This document shows positions 51,118-60,180 of a stretch of DNA of 64,000 bases, piece after piece. The position numbers were made by a program, and so were the translations under genes. The notes under the pieces were generated by a model. It was given only the letters and a program-made list of their open reading frames with translations, was not told the DNA's origin and did not search any database. Source of the stretch: Ruminococcaceae bacterium UBA4871 (GTDB lineage Bacteria > Bacillota > Clostridia > Oscillospirales > Acutalibacteraceae); NCBI GenBank assembly GCA_002399445.1, contig DHDR01000019.1, positions 69,504-133,503 on the forward strand, read 5' to 3'. Position 1 is the stretch's first letter; each line of letters opens with the position of its first letter.

Positions 51118-52310
51118 CACAACAGTACCTCCGTAATTTGATCTCCAACGACATCGAGCCGGCGAATTCCAAGAGACCGGGCATAATCTTCTGCTTCCGC
51201 GCGAGTTTGAGCAACGCTGGTTTCACAGCGAAGTCCCTGTTTGGTTAATGCACGGGCATGAGATAATGCTTTAATGGAATAGCCGTTCTCGCCGAAAACC
51301 AAAATCTGTGCAGCCGATGGTGCATTGTAGTGTCCATGTGCCAAAGCAATACGTGTCAAGGCATCCACATTGATGCCAAAACCAATGGCAGGCATTGGAC
51401 AATGAAACTGTGCAAGTAGGTTGTCATATCTGCCGCCCATCAAAATAGAATCCCCGTAACCTTCCGTATATGCCGTAAAGATAATATCGGTATAATAATC
51501 ATTTCGTTGAACCATGCCTAAATCGACAATCACGCGCTCCCCAAGTCCTAGGTCCTGCACTGCATGATAAATCTTGTGCAGATAAGAAAGCGTTTTCTGC
51601 GCTTTTTCCGTTGAACAAATTTCCCGTGCCTGAGCGAAAACTTCTTCTCCACCAAAAAGGCGCGGCAACCGACGCATACCATGGACAGCAGCGGTCTGCG
51701 GCAGGGTATCAAGAATGGTGTCCAGTGCCGCATAATTTTTCGTTTCAATAGCACTTCGAATATCTTCCAGCTGCTCCTCCGAAACCGGCATCTGATGTGC
51801 TAATTCCCGAAAAAATCCTGCATGGCCGAGTTCCAGCCGAAAATCAGGTGCGCATGAAGACAATGCTTCAACTGCTGTTGTCAGCACCTCTAAATCAGCA
51901 CGAATGCCAGAAGCCCCCATGAACTCAATTCCAGCCTGTGCATTTTCATCTAACCTGCCGGCAAGACCAGGATTACTCCGATAAACCGGTTGTGTATAAA
52001 ACAGCCGAAGTGGAAGCTGATGATTTTTCAGTCTGGTGGCAACCAAGCGAGCAATTGGCATCGTTGAATCTGGTCTCATCACAAGAATCCGCCCACGCCG
52101 GTCTGACATTTTGTACATTTCTTCCGGATTGATTCCAGAGTACTTGGGGTCAAATACATCGTAGAATTCAAGTCCGGAAGTCATTACTTCATTATATCCG
52201 CGCGTGCGAAAAGCATCAGCAAGTTTGCTCTCAACACTTCTGCGAGCAAGACATTCTTCAAAAAGAAGATCGCGCGTACCTTCTGGCGTAATCATATTAT
52301 TCTTTTTCAT
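51117..52310 (-). CDS. hisZ: ATP phosphoribosyltransferase regulatory subunit HisZ
   Basis: HisZ is a catalytically inactive HisRS paralogue that activates short HisG and mediates histidine feedback. The 397-residue product has the class II synthetase core: TPEGTRDLLFEE at the start, the motif 2-like RIARLVATRLKNHQLPLRLFYTQPVYR region, and a motif 3-like MGGRYDNLLAQF. It lacks the anticodon-binding domain length expected of a true HisRS. It is the first gene of the his operon. An in-frame ATG at residue 6 is an alternative start. Confidence 0.93.
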   Translation of the reverse strand: MKKNNMITPEGTRDLLFEECLARRSVESKLADAFRTRGYNEVMTSGLEFYDVFDPKYSGINPEEMYKMSDRRGRILVMRPDSTMPIARLVATRLKNHQLPLRLFYTQPVYRSNPGLAGRLDENAQAGIEFMGASGIRADLEVLTTAVEALSSCAPDFRLELGHAGFFRELAHQMPVSEEQLEDIRSAIETKNYAALDTILDTLPQTAAVHGMRRLPRLFGGEEVFAQAREICSTEKAQKTLSYLHKIYHAVQDLGLGERVIVDLGMVQRNDYYTDIIFTAYTEGYGDSILMGGRYDNLLAQFHCPMPAIGFGINVDALTRIALAHGHYNAPSAAQILVFGENGYSIKALSHARALTKQGLRCETSVAQTRAEAEDYARSLGIRRLDVVGDQITEVLL

Positions 52311-52341
52311 TCGCTAAACTCAATCCTTACATCCATTTACT

Positions 52342-52383
52342 TTAGCATGCTAATATAATAGCATGCTAAATCTTAACTGTCAA
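52342..52383 (-). promoter_or_regulatory. His operon promoter with two TAGCATGCTA operator palindromes
   Basis: On the minus strand TTGACA (52383-52378), a 17-base spacer and TATTAT (52360-52355) form a consensus promoter. Perfect TAGCATGCTA palindromes lie at 52359-52368 (between -10 and -35) and 52343-52352 (at the transcription start), 16 bp apart centre to centre. A repressor bound here would block polymerase. The leader to the hisZ ATG is only about 35-40 nt, so T-box or attenuator control is unlikely. Confidence 0.85.
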
Positions 52384-52403
52384 CAATTATTTAAAAGGTA
52401 AAA

Positions 52404-55400
52404 TTATGATCCAAAAAGTGTCATTTGGCTGCTCTGCGGAAGCCCATCCAAGGCACCTGCTTCCTGTAAATTTTCTATAACGGATTTGCTGACTTTACTG
52501 CGGGCCTGCAGATCGTCAATAGAAATATATGTACCGCCGTCTTTAGCGGCTGCCAAAGCATTTGCAGCAGATTCACCAACCCCGCTGATGGATGCGAACG
52601 GCAGCCGGACTTTCCCGTCTTCTACCAGATACTTACGGGCATCCGACTTATATAAGTCAATTGGCAATACTCCAATACCGCGGGCTAACATCTCATTTAC
52701 AATTTGCAAAGTTCCAAAAGCGGCTGTTTCTTTTGCGCTGGCTTCTTTGCCTTTTTGCTGAATTTCATGCATGCGCTGCTGCACAGCAGGCCGGCCCTTC
52801 ACAACTGTAGCACCGTCAAAGTCTTCTCCGCGCACGGTAAAATAGGCTGCATAATACTCAACAGGTTTATGAACCTTGTACCATCCTAGGCGAAGCGCTG
52901 AAATCATATAGGCAGCAGCATGTGCTTTGGGGAACATATATTTAATTTTAAAACAGGAATTGATATACCATTGCGGAACGTTATGTTCTTTCATGGCCTT
53001 AATATGTTCATCCGTCAATAATTTAGGTGCTTTCCCCTTTCGAGTGATTTCCATGATCTTAAAGGCCATTTTCGGTTCCAGTCCTTTTTGCAGCAGGTAA
53101 GTCATGATAGAATCACGTGTACCGATGACTTGTGAAATGGTACAAGTCCCATCTTTTATCAAATCCTGCGCATTTCCAAGCCACACATCTGTGCCGTGCG
53201 ACAGGCCAGAAATCTGCAGCAAGTCTGTAAAAGTCTTTGGCTGCGAGTCCATCAGCATCTGTCTCACAAAAGGAGTTCCCAGTTCCGGCATGGAAAATGT
53301 ACCAGTTTGGCAGTCAATGTCTTCAGAAGTTACACCGAGTGCTTCCGGTGAATGGAACAGACTCATGACTTGGGGGTCACTCATAGAGACAGACATCACT
53401 GGAATTCCGGTATACTCTTCTAAATATCGATAAATAGTTGGTACATCATGTCCCAGTTCATCCAGTTTGCAAATTGTGTCATGAATAGAATGGAAATCAA
53501 AATGTGTGGTGATATTCGCATTTTTTTGATCATTCGCAGGATGCTGTATCGGGCAGAAATCGTAAATTTCATAGCCGCGCGGGACAACGACCATGCCGCC
53601 GGGATGCTGACCAGTGGTCCGTTTAATGCCAGTGCATCCCTGTGCCAAACGCATTTCTTCTGCTTTATGCATCGTGGAAATATCATTCTTTTCCTGATAT
53701 TTTTTAACATAGCCAAATGCGGTTTTATCGGCAACAGTTGCAATGGTCCCTGCTTTGAACACATGGTCTTTACCAAAAAGTGTTTCTGTGTAACGATGCG
53801 CTCCAGATTGATACTCTCCGGAAAAGTTTAAGTCAATATCCGGTGTTTTGTCTCCGTCAAATCCAAGAAATGTTTCAAAAGGAATGTTATGCCCGTCCTG
53901 CCGCAGTGGAGAACCACAAACCGGACAGATCTTTGGCGGCAGGTCAAATCCCGAACCATAACTTCCATCTGTAATAAATTCGCTATATTTGCAGTATGGG
54001 CAAATATAATGCGGAGCCAATGGATTTACTTCAGAAATACCCGACATACTGGCAACAAATGAGGATCCGACTGAACCACGAGAACCGACCAAATAACCAT
54101 GCGCTTCGCTGTCGGCAACCAGTTTTTGCGCGGTCATGTATAAAACGGAAAACCCATGTTTATTAATGGAACCAAGTTCGCGGTCCAACCGGTCCTTGAC
54201 AATTTTAGGGAGCGGTTCTCCGTAAATTTGCTTTGCACGTTTCCAACAGATTTCATTCAGCTGTTTCTCTGCACCGTCAATGAAGGGCGGAAAAACGCCG
54301 CTTGGTATTGGCTGAATCTCTTCACACATATCAGCAATTAAATTTGTATTTTTGACAACGACTTCAAAGGCAACATCTTTGCCAAGATAAGAAAATTCCT
54401 TCAGCATTTCTGCCGTTGTGTGGAAATACAGAGGGGGCTGTTCCTCTCCGGAATCAAAGCCCTGTGCCGTTTGTAAAATCTTACGGTAATCCCGATCTTT
54501 CGGGTCCATAAAATGGACATCACAGGTTGCAACAACAGGCTTATGCAAAGCTTTTCCAAGCTTGACAATCGTCCGGTTAAACTCCTGCAAAGTTTCTACA
54601 TTTGGTACAGAACCATCACGCACCATAAACTGATTGTTCCCAACCGGCTGGATTTCTAAATAATCATAAAAGTCGGCAAGTTCCAATAACTGGTTCCATG
54701 GTTTTCCTTCAAAAACTGCATGGTACAGTTCACCTGCCGCGCAGGCACTACCAATTAAAAGCCCTTCACGGTAATGAATCAGTTCACTTTTAGGGATACG
54801 AGGATTACGATAAAAATACTTTAAGTGTGCCATGGAAACTAGTTTGTAAAGATTTTTCAGCCCCGTTTGGTTACGTACCAAAATGATCTGATGATAGGAC
54901 TTCATTTTTTTAGTACCGCCCTTACTGTGATAAGACGCAAGGCTGGTATTAATGTCTTTGACAGTTTTTGCCTTTGTATCTTCCTGCAGACGCTGCAGCA
55001 ACAGTATAAATATCTGTCCCAGCATCTCAGCATCATCACAGGCTCGGTGATGATTAAAGTTTCCCAAATGCAAATATTTTGCAACTGTATCCAATTTATA
55101 GTTTTTAATGTCCGTAAGCATTGTACGGCACATAGGGATAGAGTCAATATAGGGATAGGAAAAATCCATATGATGGCGTTTAGCCGCGGCACGCAGAAAA
55201 GAGGTATCAAAATCGGCATTGTGGGCAACCAAAACTGCCTTTTCCCCACAGAATTGATAAAATGCTTTTAATGCTTCCTCTTCACTGGGAGCATCCTTCA
55301 CCATATTATCAGTAATACCAGTCAATCCCGTAATCTTCTGCGGAATTGGCTTTTCCGGATTAACAAAGGTATCAAACCGCTCTGTAATTCGGCCGTCACA

Positions 55401-56765
55401 AATGCGAACGGCACCGATTTCTGTCATACGCTCCTGTTTTGGGGAAAGACCAGTTGTTTCCAAATCGAAAGAAATAAATTCTCCGTTCAACGGACAGTCG
55501 CTGTCTCCGATCACTGCAGGCACAAGGTCATTGACAAAATAAGCTTCTGTACCATAGATCACTTTAATGGGTTTCCCTTCTTTTTTCAGAGAAGCAGCTG
55601 TATTCATCGCTTCCGGAAAAGCCTGCACGACACCATGGTCAGTAATAGCAACAGCCGGATGCCCCCAATTGGCTGCGCGTGTGATAAGATCAGCAGCAGA
55701 ATTAACCGCATCCATTTGCGACATATTGGTATGCATATGCAGTTCAACACGTTTGGCAGGAGCTTTATCCTGCACTTCAAGCTGCTTAACTGTACCCATT
55801 CCGCGGGGACGCATCACAATTTCGTGGTCATATTTGTCGTATTCCACATCTCCGCGAACCAACACACATACACCATTATGAAGTTTTTCCAGCGGTTTAC
55901 TGTCGGGAACATTTTCAAAAATTTTAAGTGTAATGGAACCCGTATAATCCGTAATATTGATAGAAAAAATCTTATGCTGCTTGTCCCGCGTTAAGCGGGA
56001 TTCGATAGAAAAGATTTCTCCCCAAACAGTTAATGAACCAATATCCGGAGTAATACTGCTGATTGGCACAGGTTTTGACTTGGGCAATGACTTATAAAGA
56101 GGACGCGCTGTTTCCAAAAGAACAGAGGGATAAAATGTGTTTCCTTCTCGCACTTCAATTACATGCGGTGTGGTCTGATGCTCCATGGAAGTTTCATAAT
56201 CTTCCTGTTTATTAATCAACTCCAGCCGACGCACTGTTTCTGCTTGGTGTATCTGCATTTCCTGATATTGACTGCTACTGTCATCTACTTCCAGCCTTCC
56301 GGTAAAAGACACTTGAACATTCAATCCGAATTCTTCCTGAATCAGTTGTGAAAGGACATGGCCTGCATGTTTAGATTGAAGTAACCTCTTCCCACCATGC
56401 TTTAGTTCAATAGTCAAAGTATCTTGAACAAGTGTTGCGGTAGAATCCAGAAGTATTCCATTCATTGTTGCTTCATGCCGTTTTAATTCTATCACTAGCT
56501 CCGGATAATATTTTACATTAAAAAGTGCTGCACTGTATTTAGGTGAAATCTGTACATGAGATAAACGAAGTTGTTTGCATTTTTCGACCTGAGCCTCCGC
56601 ATCATATAGTGTCTGACGTTTAACAAGAGCATCCAGAGCAATTTCTGCTTTTATTGACCTTTCCTTTGCATTAATTTGAATCTGTTTCAGTTCACCGGAA
56701 AGAAGCGGCTCCGGAAGATTCGAACAGTCAATATATGTACCAAAAAAGCTACCGAAGGTATTCAT
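52404..56765 (-). CDS. polC: DNA polymerase III alpha subunit, PolC type
   Basis: PolC is the Gram-positive replicative polymerase with built-in proofreading. The 1453-residue product has an N-terminal region, an OB domain (about 240-325), a PHP domain beginning ELHMHTNMSQMDAV (about 341) that is split by a DEDD exonuclease starting FISFDLETTGLS (about 430-600), then the polymerase core with palm motif DIDLNFSGEY and GRGSVGSSF-type region (SRGSVGSSFVAS), and a C-terminal HhH/duplicated region. GGAGG lies before the ATG. It is the last gene of the pyrH-frr-uppS-cdsA-dxr-rseP-ispG-polC series. Confidence 0.97.
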   Translation of the reverse strand: MNTFGSFFGTYIDCSNLPEPLLSGELKQIQINAKERSIKAEIALDALVKRQTLYDAEAQVEKCKQLRLSHVQISPKYSAALFNVKYYPELVIELKRHEATMNGILLDSTATLVQDTLTIELKHGGKRLLQSKHAGHVLSQLIQEEFGLNVQVSFTGRLEVDDSSSQYQEMQIHQAETVRRLELINKQEDYETSMEHQTTPHVIEVREGNTFYPSVLLETARPLYKSLPKSKPVPISSITPDIGSLTVWGEIFSIESRLTRDKQHKIFSINITDYTGSITLKIFENVPDSKPLEKLHNGVCVLVRGDVEYDKYDHEIVMRPRGMGTVKQLEVQDKAPAKRVELHMHTNMSQMDAVNSAADLITRAANWGHPAVAITDHGVVQAFPEAMNTAASLKKEGKPIKVIYGTEAYFVNDLVPAVIGDSDCPLNGEFISFDLETTGLSPKQERMTEIGAVRICDGRITERFDTFVNPEKPIPQKITGLTGITDNMVKDAPSEEEALKAFYQFCGEKAVLVAHNADFDTSFLRAAAKRHHMDFSYPYIDSIPMCRTMLTDIKNYKLDTVAKYLHLGNFNHHRACDDAEMLGQIFILLLQRLQEDTKAKTVKDINTSLASYHSKGGTKKMKSYHQIILVRNQTGLKNLYKLVSMAHLKYFYRNPRIPKSELIHYREGLLIGSACAAGELYHAVFEGKPWNQLLELADFYDYLEIQPVGNNQFMVRDGSVPNVETLQEFNRTIVKLGKALHKPVVATCDVHFMDPKDRDYRKILQTAQGFDSGEEQPPLYFHTTAEMLKEFSYLGKDVAFEVVVKNTNLIADMCEEIQPIPSGVFPPFIDGAEKQLNEICWKRAKQIYGEPLPKIVKDRLDRELGSINKHGFSVLYMTAQKLVADSEAHGYLVGSRGSVGSSFVASMSGISEVNPLAPHYICPYCKYSEFITDGSYGSGFDLPPKICPVCGSPLRQDGHNIPFETFLGFDGDKTPDIDLNFSGEYQSGAHRYTETLFGKDHVFKAGTIATVADKTAFGYVKKYQEKNDISTMHKAEEMRLAQGCTGIKRTTGQHPGGMVVVPRGYEIYDFCPIQHPANDQKNANITTHFDFHSIHDTICKLDELGHDVPTIYRYLEEYTGIPVMSVSMSDPQVMSLFHSPEALGVTSEDIDCQTGTFSMPELGTPFVRQMLMDSQPKTFTDLLQISGLSHGTDVWLGNAQDLIKDGTCTISQVIGTRDSIMTYLLQKGLEPKMAFKIMEITRKGKAPKLLTDEHIKAMKEHNVPQWYINSCFKIKYMFPKAHAAAYMISALRLGWYKVHKPVEYYAAYFTVRGEDFDGATVVKGRPAVQQRMHEIQQKGKEASAKETAAFGTLQIVNEMLARGIGVLPIDLYKSDARKYLVEDGKVRLPFASISGVGESAANALAAAKDGGTYISIDDLQARSKVSKSVIENLQEAGALDGLPQSSQMTLFGS

Positions 56766-56853
56766 TTAAACCTCCGTTCCATTTGAAATAAAATAGTTTA
56801 TATCCTCAAGCCGCATATCCTGCTGTAAATAATCCAAGCAAGGTCACTTTCGT

Positions 56854-57897
56854 TCATAAGTGATTCATTTCTTCCATTAGTGCGGAAACCAACTGATTTT
56901 CCGGTACGCGGCGAATAATTTTACCTTTTTTAAAAAGCAGTCCGACTTTTTCACCACCGGCAATACCGATGTCTGCTTCTTTTGCTTCCCCGGGGCCATT
57001 TACAGCACAACCCATCACCGCTACTGTAATGGGCTTATGGCAGCCCCGCAACTGTTGTTCCACCTCATGGGCAATACCAATTAGGTCAATGCGGGTCCGG
57101 CCGCAGGTTGGGCAAGAAACAATTTGAGGGCCCGGCTGTCCCATCCCCAAGGCATGTAGAATATCTTGACCGGCATAGACTTCTTTGATGGGATCAGCTG
57201 TCAAAGATACACGAATCGTATCCCCTATTCCACGCTGCAGTAAGGATCCAATACCAATTGCTGATTTAATCAGCCCCATCCGTTCTGTACCAGCCTCCGT
57301 CACTCCCAGATGAAGTGGATAAGGACATCTTTGTGCACACAATTCGTAAGCGCGAATCATTGTATTGACATCAGAAGATTTGATGGAAATCACAATATCT
57401 GTAAAATGAAATTTTTCCAACAAAGCTGCATGACGTAAAGCACTCTCCACCAGTGCTTCCGGAGTGGGACCATTATATTTTTGCAGTAAACTTTTTTCTA
57501 AGGAACCGGAATTTACGCCGATACGGATTGGAATATGTTTTTCCGTACACTTTTTAACAACAGCCTGTACCCTTTCTTCTCCACCGATATTGCCAGGATT
57601 AATACGGATGGCATCAGCTCCGGCATCTGCTGCCGCCATAGCCAACCGATAATCAAAATGTATATCTGCTACTAAAGGAATGGAAGCAGCCGAACGAATA
57701 GCCGGTATCAATGCCACTGCATCTGTATTGGGAATAGCGGCACGAATAATCTGGCATCCTGCCTTTTCTAATTGTACTGCCTGCTGCACGCTGCCGGCAA
57801 GATCAGTGGAAGGAATATTCAGCATCGACTGTACCGTTACAGGTGTACCGCCACCAATCGGAACATTCCGAACGATAATTTGTTTGCTTTTCCGCAT
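56854..57897 (-). CDS. ispG: (E)-4-hydroxy-3-methylbut-2-enyl-diphosphate synthase IspG
   Basis: IspG is a [4Fe-4S] enzyme of the MEP isoprenoid pathway, turning MEcPP into HMBPP. The 347-residue product has PVTVQSMLNIPSTD, a TIM-barrel N-terminal part, and the cluster ligands in CPTCGRTRIDL and MGCAVNGPGEAKEADIGIAGG. The start at 57897 is supported by GGAGG and lies one base after the rseP stop. Longer in-frame starts at 57915-57942 overlap rseP. It is a third MEP/isoprenoid gene here with dxr and uppS. Confidence 0.96.
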   Translation of the reverse strand: MRKSKQIIVRNVPIGGGTPVTVQSMLNIPSTDLAGSVQQAVQLEKAGCQIIRAAIPNTDAVALIPAIRSAASIPLVADIHFDYRLAMAAADAGADAIRINPGNIGGEERVQAVVKKCTEKHIPIRIGVNSGSLEKSLLQKYNGPTPEALVESALRHAALLEKFHFTDIVISIKSSDVNTMIRAYELCAQRCPYPLHLGVTEAGTERMGLIKSAIGIGSLLQRGIGDTIRVSLTADPIKEVYAGQDILHALGMGQPGPQIVSCPTCGRTRIDLIGIAHEVEQQLRGCHKPITVAVMGCAVNGPGEAKEADIGIAGGEKVGLLFKKGKIIRRVPENQLVSALMEEMNHL

Positions 57898-57898
57898 A

Positions 57899-58999
57899 TT
57901 ACCCTCCAATTCCATGCCCGGTTGTAATTCGCATAACATCACTTACAGAAACGATTACCATAAAGGCAAGAAGCAGGGAAAAGAAAACCGATTCTATCAC
58001 TGCCGCATATTTGGGATTTAAAGGTTTACGTCGAACGGCTTCGATAATGAGAAATAAAATTTTTCCACCGTCAAGTGCTGGAACCGGAAGAAGATTGATA
58101 ATCCCAAGATTCACTGTAATGATCATAATAATATAAAGAATATTATTAACAGCGGATAAAAAGCTTTTCTGAAGTCCTGCACTTGCAGATTGACTAATCA
58201 CCTGCACCAAACCGACAGGGCCGGTCATATCATTCAGTCCAAAACGGCCGGTAACCAATCCTGCAAGGCTAGCCCAAACCTGTCGGACAACTGAAATTGT
58301 GTCTGTAAATGTTTTTTGAAAGATCGTCAATGGAGTTTTAGAAACAGGTTTCACATAAAAATCAAGCTGTACGATCTTTTTTCCCCCGGATGATGCGGTT
58401 GCATGAAGTTTAATATTGTTAAAAGAAACAGCCTTTCCCTTACGGACAGCCTGAACGGTAACAGAATCTGGATTTGCCAGTGCCAAAGCAAATATCAAAT
58501 CTTTATCTGTGTGAATTTTATAGCCGTTAATGCTGGTAAAGCGGTCTCCCGCCTGCATCCCTGCACTTTGCAAGGCAGAGTGTGGACTAAATTGGCTGAT
58601 TGTCGTGGAGGCAAAAGCAGTTTCCTGACCTAGCAGAATACTCATTAGAACCAGTCCAAGAATAATATTCATCACACCGCCCATTACCAGCACCAAAAAG
58701 CGCTGCCATTTAGGTTTATTACAAAAGGCATGTGGATCTGTACATGGGGTTCCGTCTTCATCCTGACTATCTTCGCCGGGCATTACGCAAAATCCTCCAA
58801 TGGGAAGCGCACGGAGTGAATAATCCGTTTCTCCTTTATGAAAGTGGGCTAACCGAGGCCCCATTCCTATGGAAAACTCATCCACGCGGATTCCACACGC
58901 CTTTGCTGTAAAAAAATGCCCTGCTTCATGAATGAGAATACTTAGACAAAAGAGAAGGACGCCGATAATAATGAGAATGATAATCTCTGCCGCTCTGAT
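57899..58999 (-). CDS. rseP: Site-2 (RIP) metalloprotease RseP with apparent ATC start codon
   Basis: An intramembrane zinc metalloprotease of about 366 residues. Counting from an ATC at 58999, the N-terminal helix contains ILIHEAGHF with zinc ligands H24 and H28 and catalytic E25; then VDEFSIGMGPRL, the GGFCVMPGE beta-loop, helices, one PDZ domain (about 140-210), and the third zinc ligand Asp in PALDGGKILF. No ATG, GTG or TTG occurs in frame between the dxr stop and the GTG at 58885, which would delete the zinc site. A strong GGAGG (59011-59007) is spaced 7 bases before the ATC. Either a rare start codon is used or this base is a mutation or sequencing error. Confidence 0.85.
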   Translation of the reverse strand: MRAAEIIILIIIGVLLFCLSILIHEAGHFFTAKACGIRVDEFSIGMGPRLAHFHKGETDYSLRALPIGGFCVMPGEDSQDEDGTPCTDPHAFCNKPKWQRFLVLVMGGVMNIILGLVLMSILLGQETAFASTTISQFSPHSALQSAGMQAGDRFTSINGYKIHTDKDLIFALALANPDSVTVQAVRKGKAVSFNNIKLHATASSGGKKIVQLDFYVKPVSKTPLTIFQKTFTDTISVVRQVWASLAGLVTGRFGLNDMTGPVGLVQVISQSASAGLQKSFLSAVNNILYIIMIITVNLGIINLLPVPALDGGKILFLIIEAVRRKPLNPKYAAVIESVFFSLLLAFMVIVSVSDVMRITTGHGIGG

Positions 59000-59011
59000 A
59001 GTAAACCCTCC

Positions 59012-60154
59012 TCATACATGGGAATAAACAAATGCACGCGCATTTGCATCTGCTTGCTGCACCACTTTTAATGTTAAGTTTGGCACATCTGGCTGAGCAT
59101 TCATTGCTTCTTGAACGAGCTGCCCAATTTGCAGAAAGGAGATTTTTCTCTGCAGAAAAAGTTGAACGGCTGCTTCATTGGCTCCGTTTGCTGCTGCGGG
59201 TGCTGCACCGCCGCGCTGCATGGCTTCTAAGCAGGCTGCAAAACAAGTAAAGGTTTCGGGATCCGGTTTATAAAAAGTCAATTTTCCCGTTTGAAACAAG
59301 TCAAGTTCCTTTACTGGACTCGCAACTCGTTCCGGATAAGTCAACGCATACTGGATTGGCAAGCGCATGTCGGCTGTACCAAGCTGTGCAAGGATTGCAT
59401 GATCAGTAAACTCTACCATAGAATGGATAATGCTTTCCGGATGAATGACAACCTGTATTTGAGAAAGCGGAACATGAAATAACCAGCCTGCTTCCATGAC
59501 TTCTAACCCTTTATTCATCAGCGTAGCGGAATCAATCGTTACCTTTGCTCCCATATTCCAATTGGGATGTTTAAGAGCTTGTTCCGGTGTAACAGATGAT
59601 AATTCTTCTTTCCTTTTCCCAAAAAATGGCCCGCCAGAAGCTGTTAAAATAATTTTTTTCAATGCTTTGCCAGAAGTCCCCTGCAAGCATTGGAAAATTG
59701 CACTGTGCTCACTGTCAACCGGAAGTAAACTCCCCTTGTGTTGCTGCAGAGCATCCATAACCAGCGCACCACCAGCAACCAGCGTTTCCTTATTCGCCAA
59801 AGCAATAGTTTTATCTGCTTGAATAGCAGCTAAAGTTGGTTGTAAGCCAGCAATTCCAACAATTGCGTTCAAAACAAGATCTGCCGACGGTAATCTGGCT
59901 GCTTCACACAGTCCATCCATACCACTCAGAACTTTCGTTCCTGTATCGGCAATCCGTCCTTTTAATGTTAAAGCTGCATTTTCATCATAAACAGACACAA
60001 GCTGCGGTTGAAATTTCCGGATTTGTTCTTCCAACAATTCAATGTTAGAATGTGCAGCTAAAGCACAAATATGCCACCCTAAGTTACGCACAACATCAAT
60101 CGTCTGAGTACCAATTGAGCCGGTTGATCCTAAAATAGAAATGCACTTTTTCAT
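59012..60154 (-). CDS. dxr: 1-deoxy-D-xylulose-5-phosphate reductoisomerase Dxr
   Basis: Dxr makes 2-C-methyl-erythritol 4-phosphate, the committed MEP step. The 380-residue product has NADPH-binding GSTGSIGTQT, ANKETLVAGG, DSEHSAIFQCL with metal ligands, and MNKGLEVMEAGWLF. GGGGGACAG precedes the ATG. The dxr stop lies 12 bases before the proposed rseP start, in the same frame. Confidence 0.97.
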   Translation of the reverse strand: MKKCISILGSTGSIGTQTIDVVRNLGWHICALAAHSNIELLEEQIRKFQPQLVSVYDENAALTLKGRIADTGTKVLSGMDGLCEAARLPSADLVLNAIVGIAGLQPTLAAIQADKTIALANKETLVAGGALVMDALQQHKGSLLPVDSEHSAIFQCLQGTSGKALKKIILTASGGPFFGKRKEELSSVTPEQALKHPNWNMGAKVTIDSATLMNKGLEVMEAGWLFHVPLSQIQVVIHPESIIHSMVEFTDHAILAQLGTADMRLPIQYALTYPERVASPVKELDLFQTGKLTFYKPDPETFTCFAACLEAMQRGGAAPAAANGANEAAVQLFLQRKISFLQIGQLVQEAMNAQPDVPNLTLKVVQQADANARAFVYSHV

Positions 60155-60180
60155 TCTGTCCCCCGTATTGTAAATAGAAT

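Noticed and set aside
52311..52403. T-box or histidine attenuator before hisZ
   Set aside because: The promoter places the transcript start only about 35-40 bases before the start codon, too short for a T-box, and there is no run of His codons.
57899..58885. Short rseP reading from the GTG codon at 58885
   Set aside because: It would lack the HEAGH zinc motif and first membrane helix, which are present in frame just upstream behind a strong GGAGG.
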